Source: an uncultured Prevotellaceae bacterium
GTDB taxonomy: Bacteria; Bacteroidota; Bacteroidia; Bacteroidales; Bacteroidaceae
Direction: 5' to 3'
Assembly (NCBI GenBank): GCA_937910905.1
Contig: CALEPV010000064.1
Location: 1-26,928, forward strand
Length of the DNA: 26,928 nucleotides
Each line of letters opens with the position of its first letter. The first letter of the stretch is position 1. Shown here in pieces: positions 1-6,932 of the stretch. Both the position numbers and the translations under genes were made by a program. Under the pieces are notes generated by a model, which had not been told where the DNA came from, did no database searches, and saw nothing but the letters and a program-made list of their open reading frames with translations.

Positions 1-53
1 TGCTCGAAACAAATACCAATCTGACATAAATCCTAATGACCGATTTGGGATAA

Positions 54-233
54 ACATCAAAAATAACCGATATTTACGCCCTCTCGACCGACTACGACAG
101 AAACGCTCCAACAACACGTCAGTTCTTCGCTGCCGTACAGAACAAACTGCATTGGGCCATTACAGGTCAGACCGCCGCAGAAAAGCAACACTCCCGAAAG
201 GCTGGAGACCCATTTTACCAGACAGCTCTTTGA
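54..233 (+). pseudogene. RhuM-family protein remnant (C-terminal fragment)
   Basis: The plus-strand frame from 54 reads a short peptide containing STDYDRNAPTTRQFFAAVQN and then LHWAITGQTAAE before a stop at 231-233. This resembles the conserved C-terminal part of RhuM-like (virulence RhuM / Fic-associated) proteins, in which a STDYDP..T..FF..VQNKLH..I.G.TAAE stretch is typical. A stop (TAA at 51-53) lies just upstream in the same frame, no start codon fits, and the similarity ends abruptly after TAAE. The piece is therefore a decayed relic, about 35 recognisable residues of a family that is usually several hundred long. A second open frame downstream ending at 245-260 (..RQLFEGKKVRIV) may be frameshifted or unrelated debris. 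RhuM genes usually travel with mobile or restriction-type islands, so an island may once have lain on the left. Family recognition is from memory of the motif only. Confidence 0.55.
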
Positions 234-307
234 GGGCAAGAAAGTTCGCATCGTATGATAAGACAAATGTAACCACCTCGTGAAGAAGTGGTTACATTCT
301 GCAAGCG

Positions 308-380
308 TCGGGGCGACACGACTCGAACGTGCGACCGCCTGGTCCCAAACCAGGAGCGCTACCAACTGCGCTACACCCCG
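308..380 (-). tRNA. tRNA-Pro(UGG)
   Basis: On the minus strand the seven-base acceptor arms CGGGGTG (374-380) and CGCCCCG (309-315) pair fully with one G-U, followed by discriminator A at 308. The anticodon arm is CCTGG-TTTGGGA-CCAGG, giving anticodon UGG (proline). The T-arm contains the normal GTTCGAGTC loop. The 3' CCA is not encoded, as is common in Bacteroidetes. A promoter with TTG and TACCTTTG lies 19 bp upstream. Confidence 0.96.
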
Positions 381-398
381 TTTTTGCTTTTGCGGTTG

Positions 399-429
399 CA
401 AAGGTAGTCACTTTTGTCCAAACGCGCAA
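399..429 (-). promoter_or_regulatory. Promoter of tRNA-Pro (Bacteroidetes -33/-7)
   Basis: On the minus strand TTG (427-429) is followed after exactly 20 bp by TACCTTTG (399-406), the TAnnTTTG -7 consensus of Bacteroidetes primary sigma factor. Transcription would begin near 392, about a dozen bases before the tRNA. Confidence 0.75.
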
Positions 430-469
430 CAAATCAGCCTACATTTTTTCTCCGATGCACTAAGATGAG

Positions 470-508
470 TTCATTCCTCATTCCTCATTCTTCATTCCTC
501 ATTCATCA
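470..508. repeat. Low-complexity tandem repeat at the end of uvrA
   Basis: Degenerate short tandem repeat of the type TTCCTCATTC, about four units, ending at the uvrA stop codon. Similar but not identical A/T-rich 7-10-bp strings recur at other gene boundaries in this window. Confidence 0.7.
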
Positions 509-3328
509 CAGTTTGGACTTCAAGTATTGTGCAGTCAAGCTCTCCTTGCACAGGGCTATCTGCTCGGGTGTTCCCGTAGCCACCACGTTGCCGCCGGCTG
601 CACCACCTTCCGGTCCCAGGTCTATCACATAGTCGGCCCTGCTGATGACATCAAGGTTGTGCTCTATGACGACTATTGTGTGCCCATGCTCTATCAGCTG
701 GTTGAACGAGCGCAGTAGCTGGCTGATGTCGTGGTAGTGAAGTCCTGTGGTGGGTTCGTCGAAGATGAACAGCGTGGGCTGCTGCTTCTCCTGTCCGATG
801 TAGTAGGCGAGCTTCACGCGCTGGTTCTCGCCACCCGACAGCGTGGAGGACGACTGCCCCAGCTTCACATAGCCCAAGCCGACGTCCTGCAGCGGCTGTA
901 GCCGTCGGATTACGCGCTTTTCGCCATGCTCTGTGAAGAACTCTATGGCCTGGTTCACTGTCATATTCAGCACGTCGTTGATGTTCTGCCCATGATAGCG
1001 GACATCCAGCAGGTCGCGCTTGAAGCGAAGCCCGTGGCACGATTCGCATTCCAACACAAGGTCTGCCATGAACTGCATCTCCACCGTGACGGTTCCTTCG
1101 CCCTTGCACTCCTCGCAGCGTCCGCCCTCGGTGTTGAAGGAGAAGTAGCTGGCTGAATAGCCCATCTGCTTTGACAGCGGCTGCTCGGCGAAGAGGCGGC
1201 GTATCTCATCGTAGGCCTTGACGTAGATGGCAGGGTTGGAGCGTGAGCTCTTGCCTATAGGGTTTTGGTCCACAAACTCCACCGCGCTGATGGCAGCCAG
1301 GTCGCCGCTGATGCCAGTATGCTCTCCAGGCTGGTCGCAGGGCTCGTCGAGATGTCGCTTCAGGGCCCGCCACAGTATGTTGCGAACCAAAGTGGATTTG
1401 CCGGAGCCGGACACGCCTGTCACAACTGTCATCACATTCAGCGGAAAGCGTACGGTGATGCCTCGCAGATTGTTGGCACGTGCGCCCTGCACCTCGATGA
1501 AGCGGTTCCAAGGACGACGTACAGACTCTCGCGCCAATCCCCCACTGTGAGGTAGGGGAGGGGTTACTCCAGGTGTCATAGTCGCCAGACCGAGGAGCCA
1601 TTGGAGTGTATGTGAGCGCTGGATGGTGTCCTGGGGGATGTGTTCTGCTGCGAGGCAGCCTGCCCATACGACTTCTCCACCGTGGCGGCCAGCCTCTGGA
1701 CCTATGTCTATCAGATAGTCGGCAGCCCGCATTATCTCCTCGTCGTGCTCTACTACCACTACAGTATTGCCTAGGTTCACCAGTTGCCGCAGCACGCCAA
1801 TCAGCCTGCCTGTGTCGCGAGGATGCAGTCCAATGCTGGGCTCATCGAGTATGTACAGCGATCCGACCAATGAAGAACCCAGCGATGTGGCCAGATTGAT
1901 GCGTTGGCTCTCGCCGCCCGACAGGGTGTTGGACGGACGCGAGAGTGTCAGATAGCCAAGTCCTACGTCGAGCAGGAACTGCAGGCGGCTGCCAATCTCG
2001 GTCAGCAGCCGCTGGGCAATCTTCTGCTCATGCTCTGTCAACACCAGTTCGTCGAAGAAGCGTTTCAGCTCCGTGAGCGGCATATCCACAAGGTCGGTGA
2101 TTGATCGCCCGCCCAGCTTGACGTATGTTGGCTCTTTGCGCAGGCGGGTGCCGTGACAAACTGGGCACGTCGTCTTGCCCGTGTAGCGAGCCAGCATCAC
2201 GCGGTACTGTATCTTGTGCCGCTGCGACCGTATGTAGTCGAAGAATGTGTCTATCGATGGGAAGTCTCTGCTGCCAGTGCCGTGCCAGAGGAAGTCGCGC
2301 TCCTTCTGCGTCAGCTCGTAGTAGGGCTTGAATATAGGGAAGCTGTGGCTTGCTGATTGGCGGATGAAACCGGCCTTCCACTCGCTCATCTTCTCGCCGC
2401 GCCAGCATTGCACGCATCCATCGTACACGCTGAGCGAGGTGTTCGGTATCACCAGATGAGGGTCAATGCCAATCACATTGCCCCAGCCCTGGCATTCGGG
2501 ACATGCGCCGTAGGGAGAGTTGAATGCAAACAGCTGGTCGGTAGGCTCCTCGAAGGTGATGCCGTCTGCTTCGAACCGTGTGGAGAAACGATGCTCTATG
2601 CCAGCCGGCATGAATCGCAGCATCATCTCGCCGCCTCCCTCGTAGAATGCTGTCTCGGCAGAATCGACAAGACGAGAGATGGCATCCTTCTCGGAGGATA
2701 CAGCCAGACGGTCTATCAGCAGGCAGATGTCTTCCACCTTGGCCGAACCGGATGCGAACTCATCAATCCTCACTATATCCCCTTTGACTAGCAGGCGGGT
2801 GTAGCCCTCCTGCAGGTACATGTGCAACTGCTCCTCCAGTGTGCGTTCCTCACCGATACGCAGTGGGCAGAGTACCATGAAGCGAGTGCCTGTTGAGTAC
2901 TGCTGCACCGTCTGTACCACATCCTCTGTGCTGTGCTTCTTGACTTCCTGTCCGCTCACAGGGCTGATGGTACGACCTATGCGGGCATACAGCAGACGCA
3001 GGTATTCGTATATCTCCGTGCTGGTGCCCACGGTGCTGCGCGGGTTGCGGGCTATCACTTTCTGCTCGATAGCGATGGCTGGCGGTATGCCAGTGATGTA
3101 GTCGCATTCGGGCTTAGCCATACGCCCCAGAAACTGACGGGCATAGCTGTTGAGGCTCTCTACATACCTGCGTTGTCCCTCGGCATATAGCGTGTCAAAT
3201 GCCAGCGACGACTTGCCGGAGCCTGACAGCCCCGTAACTACTATCAGCTTGTTGCGGGGGATGTCCAGCGTGATGTTCTTTAGGTTGTTGACCCTGGCCC
3301 CCTGTATGTGTATCGCGTTCTCTTTCAC
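506..3328 (-). CDS. uvrA: Excinuclease ABC subunit A (UvrA)
   Basis: UvrA dimerises, recognises bulky DNA lesions with UvrB and starts nucleotide excision repair. The 940-aa length is normal for UvrA. Two ABC ATPase modules are visible: Walker A GLSGSGKS near residue 33, signature LSGGESQR near 468 with ILDEPSIGLHPRD after it, then a second Walker A GVSGSGKS near 638 and signature LSGGENQR near 829 followed by FDEPTTGLH. Zinc-binding cysteine pairs occur at about 273 (CPECQG), 388 (CPVCHG), 736 (CEECKG) and 759 (CESCHG). The gene starts 19 bp after the stop of the upstream GHL10-like gene on the same strand, so the two are probably co-transcribed. I see no separate TAnnTTTG promoter in the gap. 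Bacteroidetes often carry more than one UvrA paralogue, so this may not be the only copy. Confidence 0.96.
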   Translation of the reverse strand: MKENAIHIQGARVNNLKNITLDIPRNKLIVVTGLSGSGKSSLAFDTLYAEGQRRYVESLNSYARQFLGRMAKPECDYITGIPPAIAIEQKVIARNPRSTVGTSTEIYEYLRLLYARIGRTISPVSGQEVKKHSTEDVVQTVQQYSTGTRFMVLCPLRIGEERTLEEQLHMYLQEGYTRLLVKGDIVRIDEFASGSAKVEDICLLIDRLAVSSEKDAISRLVDSAETAFYEGGGEMMLRFMPAGIEHRFSTRFEADGITFEEPTDQLFAFNSPYGACPECQGWGNVIGIDPHLVIPNTSLSVYDGCVQCWRGEKMSEWKAGFIRQSASHSFPIFKPYYELTQKERDFLWHGTGSRDFPSIDTFFDYIRSQRHKIQYRVMLARYTGKTTCPVCHGTRLRKEPTYVKLGGRSITDLVDMPLTELKRFFDELVLTEHEQKIAQRLLTEIGSRLQFLLDVGLGYLTLSRPSNTLSGGESQRINLATSLGSSLVGSLYILDEPSIGLHPRDTGRLIGVLRQLVNLGNTVVVVEHDEEIMRAADYLIDIGPEAGRHGGEVVWAGCLAAEHIPQDTIQRSHTLQWLLGLATMTPGVTPPLPHSGGLARESVRRPWNRFIEVQGARANNLRGITVRFPLNVMTVVTGVSGSGKSTLVRNILWRALKRHLDEPCDQPGEHTGISGDLAAISAVEFVDQNPIGKSSRSNPAIYVKAYDEIRRLFAEQPLSKQMGYSASYFSFNTEGGRCEECKGEGTVTVEMQFMADLVLECESCHGLRFKRDLLDVRYHGQNINDVLNMTVNQAIEFFTEHGEKRVIRRLQPLQDVGLGYVKLGQSSSTLSGGENQRVKLAYYIGQEKQQPTLFIFDEPTTGLHYHDISQLLRSFNQLIEHGHTIVVIEHNLDVISRADYVIDLGPEGGAAGGNVVATGTPEQIALCKESLTAQYLKSKL

Positions 3329-3347
3329 AGTTTGAGCTTAAATGTCC

Positions 3348-4862
3348 TTACAGCTTCACCTTGACCTTCGCTACTTTGCTTTCGTTGTGCAGACGGTCGA
3401 GGGCTGTCACTACGTAGGTGTATTGCTGTGCTCCATGGGCGTAAGGCAGCTGGTAGAAGAAGCCGGAGGTGATGGCCACAAGATGCGATGCTGTGGAGAT
3501 GTCCACCTTCTCGCCTCGTGCAAATCGGTATATGGCGTACTGCCGTGCTTCATCCATTGCTGTCTTGGCCTTCGGTGCTGTCCAGAACAGGAAGTAGCCA
3601 TCGGGTGTCCACATGGCTTTCAGACGGCGCGGCTTGCCTGGTGCTTTGCTGTCTATCCAAGGCATCAGCGGTTGTAGGGCGGGTGTGCGGTGGTACACTT
3701 GGCGCAGCATTGTGCCGTAGCTGCCTGGATCCTCCACCACGGCACGGGCGTACCACTGGCACGAACCGTGTATGCCTGGCAGCGAGCGCTGCAGCTGCAT
3801 CTTACGCATCATCTGGTGCTGCGACGGGTTCTGCGGGTCGGGCTTCGATACTGTGCGCTCTACGTCCTGACCTATATATAATGGTCGGGCTCCGGCGTTG
3901 CGGCTCCACCAGTGTATCAGCTCGTCGTAGTCGGCTGCGCTGTGGCCTATTTCCCAGTATATCTGCGGTATGTTGTAGTCAACCCATCCCTGCTGCACCC
4001 ACAGCAGCACATCGGCATAGAGGTCGTCGTAGTTCTGCAGGCCGTTGGTGCGCGAGCCGCCTGACCAGGAGCGCTGGTTGCGGTAGATGCCGAATGGCGA
4101 CACACCGAATTTGACCCAAGGCTTGGCTGCGCGTATGCTGTCGTGCAGCTGGTGTATGAACTGGTTCACGTTGTTGCGGCGCCAGTCGCTGATGCTCAGG
4201 CCTGTGCTGGCTCCATAGCGGGCATAGGTGGCATCGTCGGGTATAGCAATTCCGTCCACAGGGTAGGGGTAGAAGTAGTCGTCGATGTGCAGACCGTCGA
4301 TGTCGTAGCGGCGTGTGATGTCGGCAGCCACATGGCAGATGTACGAGCGGTTCTCGGGTATGCCAGGGTCGAAGATGGTGAGCCCGTCGTACTGAAAGCA
4401 CCTCTGCGGATTCTGCACCACCTGATGCGACTGTGCCAGCAGTCGGGTGCCTTTCGTCTTGGCACGGAAGGGGTTGATCCATGCGTGCAGCTCCATGCCA
4501 CGCTGGTGGCATTGCTCAATCATCCATTGCAGTGGATCCCAGAAGGGTACAGGCGGTGTGCCTTGCTGCCCGGTGAGGTAGCGGCTCCACGGCTCGATGG
4601 TGCTGGTATACAGGGCATCGCCTTCTACTCGCACTTGGAACAGTATGGCATTGATGCCGTCGGCCTGTAGCTGGTTCAGCTGTGCGGTGAGGTCAGCCTG
4701 CATCTGGTCGCGCCCCATGCCTTGAAACTGTCCGTTCACAGCCTGTATCCACGCTCCGCGGAATTCGCGCTTCGGCGCAGGTGTTGTCAACTGTTGGGCC
4801 CAGAGTACCCCTGATAGCATTGCAACGATGGTTGCGAGTACGATACGATTGCAGATTTTCAT
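3348..4862 (-). CDS. Secreted GHL10/DUF187 family glycosidase-like protein
   Basis: A family 10-like glycosyl hydrolase (GHL10, DUF187), predicted to fold as a TIM barrel and be exported; substrate unknown. The motif FRGAWIQAVNGQF follows directly after the signal peptide. GINAILFQVRVEGDALY, ELHAWINPFRA, DIDGLHIDDYFYPYP and NIPQIYWEIGH mark the barrel strands of this family. The last ~95 residues form a fibronectin type III-like module (PGKPRRLKAMWTPDG...YTYVVTALDRLHNES). I chose the ATG at 4862 because it begins a good signal peptide (KICNRIVLATIVAMLSGVLWA). The longer open frame starting at 4907 would overlap the -7 box at 4905-4912. Length from this start is 504 aa. It is followed after 19 bp by uvrA. 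A link between this enzyme and DNA repair is not implied by the sequence; they may simply share a transcript. Confidence 0.85.
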   Translation of the reverse strand: MKICNRIVLATIVAMLSGVLWAQQLTTPAPKREFRGAWIQAVNGQFQGMGRDQMQADLTAQLNQLQADGINAILFQVRVEGDALYTSTIEPWSRYLTGQQGTPPVPFWDPLQWMIEQCHQRGMELHAWINPFRAKTKGTRLLAQSHQVVQNPQRCFQYDGLTIFDPGIPENRSYICHVAADITRRYDIDGLHIDDYFYPYPVDGIAIPDDATYARYGASTGLSISDWRRNNVNQFIHQLHDSIRAAKPWVKFGVSPFGIYRNQRSWSGGSRTNGLQNYDDLYADVLLWVQQGWVDYNIPQIYWEIGHSAADYDELIHWWSRNAGARPLYIGQDVERTVSKPDPQNPSQHQMMRKMQLQRSLPGIHGSCQWYARAVVEDPGSYGTMLRQVYHRTPALQPLMPWIDSKAPGKPRRLKAMWTPDGYFLFWTAPKAKTAMDEARQYAIYRFARGEKVDISTASHLVAITSGFFYQLPYAHGAQQYTYVVTALDRLHNESKVAKVKVKL

Positions 4863-4904
4863 GCAGATTGTGTTACTTTGTTTGGCTTGTTTCATTTGCA
4901 GGTG

Positions 4905-4912
4905 CAAATATA
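4905..4912 (-). promoter_or_regulatory. Putative -7 box for the GHL10-like gene
   Basis: The minus strand reads TATATTTG here, matching TAnnTTTG. A TTG -33 element at the usual 19-20 bp is not evident. Transcription would start near 4898, which places the ATG at 4862 inside the message and excludes the upstream ATG at 4907. Confidence 0.45.
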
Positions 4913-4973
4913 CTCTTTTCCCACTTGATACTACTATATGATATCCAATAATTCAAAAAAGTCATGCAAATGC

Positions 4974-5004
4974 TTTGTCGTTTCAATGTTATCAACTACC
5001 TTTG
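4974..5004 (+). promoter_or_regulatory. Promoter of tRNA-Cys and possibly trpB2
   Basis: TTTG (4974-4977) is followed after 19 bp by TACCTTTG (4997-5004), the Bacteroidetes -33/-7 arrangement. The predicted start lies about 10 bp before tRNA-Cys. No second promoter of this type is visible between the tRNA and trpB2. Confidence 0.75.
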
Positions 5005-5021
5005 CAGCCGCAAGTATAAAT

Positions 5022-5093
5022 GGTGCCTTGGATGAGTGGCTTAGTCAACGGTCTGCAAAACCGTCTACAGCAGTTCGAATCTGCTAGGCACCT
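5022..5093 (+). tRNA. tRNA-Cys(GCA)
   Basis: Acceptor arms GGTGCCT (5022-5028) and AGGCACC (5086-5092) pair perfectly. The discriminator is T at 5093, the base expected for tRNA-Cys. The anticodon arm is ACGGT-CTGCAAA-ACCGT, giving anticodon GCA. The T-loop GTTCGAATC is normal. CCA is not encoded. Confidence 0.95.
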
Positions 5094-5099
5094 CTCTAG

Positions 5100-5137
5100 G
5101 AAGCGAGGACGTGGCTGATGAGGCACACCCTCGCTTC
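5100..5137 (+). terminator. Hairpin between tRNA-Cys and trpB2
   Basis: GAAGCGAGG (5100-5108) pairs perfectly with CCTCGCTTC (5129-5137) across a 20-nt loop. There is no T-run behind it, so it could be a weak terminator, a processing site, or a leader hairpin for trpB2. Confidence 0.4.
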
Positions 5138-5185
5138 GCATATTTAACAATAATACATGTCAAACACAAAAAAGCACGTAAGCTT

Positions 5186-6553
5186 ATGAGCAGCAAGCAG
5201 AAACGGTACTTCCTCTCAGAGAGTGAGATACCTACGGCGTGGTACAACATTCAGGCCGACATGCCTAACAAGCCATTGCCACCACTTCATCCGGGCACGC
5301 ATCAGCCGCTGAAGCCCGAAGACCTCTATCCCATCTTCGCAGAGGAGCTGGCACGCCAGGAACTGAACCAGACCGACCAGTGGATACCCATCCCTGATGA
5401 GGTACGCGAGATGTACAAGTACTATCGCTCCACACCTCTGGTGCGCGCCTATGGCCTGGAGAAGGCACTGGGCACACCCGCACACATCTACTTCAAGAAC
5501 GAGAGTGTGAGTCCTGTGGGCAGCCATAAGCTGAACTCCGCACTGGCACAGGCATATTATAATAAGAAGCAGGGCGTGACCAACATCACCACCGAGACCG
5601 GTGCAGGACAGTGGGGTGCCGCCTTGAGCTATGCCGCCAAGGTGTTTGGGCTGGAGTGCGCTGTGTATCAGGTGAAGATCTCCTACAACCAGAAGCCCTA
5701 TCGTCGTAGCATCATGCAGACATTCGGTGCTACTGTGGAGGCATCGCCTTCGATGTCAACCCGTGCGGGCAAGGATATCATAACCCGCGATCCGATGAAT
5801 CAGGGCTCGCTGGGTACTGCTATCAGCGAGGCTATTGAGCTGGCTATGAACACTCCCAACTGTAAGTACACCCTCGGCTCTGTGCTGAGCCATGTGTGCC
5901 TGCATCAGACGGTAATAGGTCTTGAGGCTGAGAAGCAGATGGAGCTGGCTGGAGAGTATCCCGATATGGTGATTGCCTGCTTCGGCGGCGGCTCCAACTT
6001 CGGCGGTGTCGCATTCCCATTCTTGCGCCACAACATACTCGATGGCAAGCACACCGAGTTCATCGCAGCAGAGCCGTCTTCTTGCCCGAAGCTCACACGC
6101 GGACAGTTCCAGTACGACTTTGGCGATGAGGCTGGTTACACTCCGCTGTTGCCTATGTACACGCTGGGTCACAATTTCATGCCTGCCAACATCCATGCCG
6201 GTGGTCTCCGCTACCATGGCGCAGGTGTTATCGTCAGCCAGTTGCTCAAGGACGGCTACATGCGTGCTGTCGACATCCAGCAGCTGGAGAGCTTCGAGGC
6301 AGGTACGCTCTTTGCCCGTGTCGAGGGTATCATCCCGGCTCCAGAATCGTGCCACGCTATAGCAGCCACCATCCGCGAGGCAAATCGTTGCAAGGAGACT
6401 GGCGAGGAGAAGGTGATACTGTTCAACCTCAGCGGTCACGGCTTGATAGATATGAGTGCCTACGATCAGTTCATTAGCGGAAACCTGCAGAACTATGAGG
6501 TGACTGACCAGCAGGTGGCAGAGAATATTAGCAAGCTGGAGAAGATAATCTAA
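5186..6553 (+). CDS. trpB2: TrpB-like pyridoxal phosphate-dependent tryptophan synthase beta (TrpB2)
   Basis: TrpB2 enzymes condense indole (or a related nucleophile) with serine using pyridoxal phosphate, normally without the alpha subunit TrpA. The protein has the family pattern: an N-terminal extension absent from classical TrpB, the Schiff-base lysine K115 in VGSHKLNSALAQAYY, TETGAGQWGAALSYAAK, and the phosphate-binding loop CFGGGSNFGG. The ATG at 5186 gives 455 aa, the usual TrpB2 size; the open frame extends 25 codons upstream but that part runs through the post-tRNA hairpin and is unlikely to be translated. It is not in a trp operon here: its neighbours are tRNA-Cys upstream and a repeat-rich region downstream. 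The orphan location favours a salvage or accessory role rather than the main biosynthetic pathway; that is inference. Confidence 0.92.
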   Translation: MSSKQKRYFLSESEIPTAWYNIQADMPNKPLPPLHPGTHQPLKPEDLYPIFAEELARQELNQTDQWIPIPDEVREMYKYYRSTPLVRAYGLEKALGTPAHIYFKNESVSPVGSHKLNSALAQAYYNKKQGVTNITTETGAGQWGAALSYAAKVFGLECAVYQVKISYNQKPYRRSIMQTFGATVEASPSMSTRAGKDIITRDPMNQGSLGTAISEAIELAMNTPNCKYTLGSVLSHVCLHQTVIGLEAEKQMELAGEYPDMVIACFGGGSNFGGVAFPFLRHNILDGKHTEFIAAEPSSCPKLTRGQFQYDFGDEAGYTPLLPMYTLGHNFMPANIHAGGLRYHGAGVIVSQLLKDGYMRAVDIQQLESFEAGTLFARVEGIIPAPESCHAIAATIREANRCKETGEEKVILFNLSGHGLIDMSAYDQFISGNLQNYEVTDQQVAENISKLEKII

Positions 6554-6561
6554 TAGCCCAG

Positions 6562-6675
6562 CTGTTCACTCATAAATAGCGTGCTGTTCACCCCCGAACA
6601 GCACGTTATTGTGCTTTCAACAGCACGCTGTTGAACCTTGAACAGCACGCTGTTGAACCCCTTGAACAGCACATG
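6562..6675 (+). repeat. Array of 22-bp palindromic repeats after trpB2
   Basis: Consecutive units of 22, 22, 22, 22 and 24 bp begin at 6562, 6584, 6596 (overlapping phase), 6618 and 6640, with a partial unit at 6664. The clearest units carry AACAGCACGCTGTT (a palindrome around AC) followed by GAACCTT or GAACCCCTT. The first two units are inverted relative to the rest, so CGTGCTGTTC (6580-6589) and GAACAGCACG (6596-6605) form a 10-bp hairpin with a 6-nt loop that could terminate trpB2. The array shares the core AGCACGCTG and the trailer ACCTT with a unit of the array at 15727-15836. Confidence 0.8.
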
Positions 6676-6840
6676 TAAATAATAACTTGGGACGATTTGC
6701 CTCATATTTTTGAGCTTATTTGTCTTCACGAAGAAGGAGCGTAGCGGGCTACGTGACTGATGAGTGGAGGCAAAGAAGCCAAAAAGATGAGTGGTAATCC
6801 TTTCCTATAAAATCGTCCCAAGTTATTTTTTAGCCATCAC
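6670..6840. mobile_element. Fold-back MITE-like element, copy 1
   Basis: This non-coding ~171-bp element has an 18-bp perfect terminal inverted repeat: AATAACTTGGGACGATTT at 6681-6698 and its complement at 6810-6827. The right outer end matches copy 2 through CCATCAC (6834-6840) and is followed by TAA. The left outermost ~10 bases are diverged where the 22-bp array abuts it. The interior also folds back (CTCATATTTTTGAGCTT against the complement of the right half) around the palindrome CGTAGCGGGCTACG. It is about 97 percent identical over the interior to the inverted copy at 10939-11111. No transposase is encoded, so it would have to move in trans. Confidence 0.75.
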
Positions 6841-6847
6841 TAAACAT

Positions 6848-6883
6848 AGCGGCGCGTTGATAGGAAAGTATCAACGCGCCGCT
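6848..6883. terminator. Bidirectional terminator-like hairpin between trpB2 and glgB
   Basis: AGCGGCGCGTTGATA (6848-6862) and TATCAACGCGCCGCT (6869-6883) form a perfect 15-bp stem with a 6-nt loop between the convergent genes trpB2 and glgB. There is no long T-tract on either side, as is often so in this phylum. Confidence 0.65.
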
Positions 6884-6932
6884 GTATTGCTATTGTTGCC
6901 GAGCTACGGCTAGCTTATCGCCCAGTTGCAGT

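Noticed and set aside
506..3328. DNA-repair island including the GHL10-like gene
   Set aside because: Only uvrA is a repair gene; the shared transcript is not evidence for a shared function.
4863..4907. Upstream ATG for the GHL10-like gene
   Set aside because: It overlaps the -7 promoter box and would place a hydrophilic tail before the signal peptide.
5756..6439. 227-codon minus-strand open frame opposite trpB2
   Set aside because: It is antisense to the conserved TrpB2 core and has no family motif.
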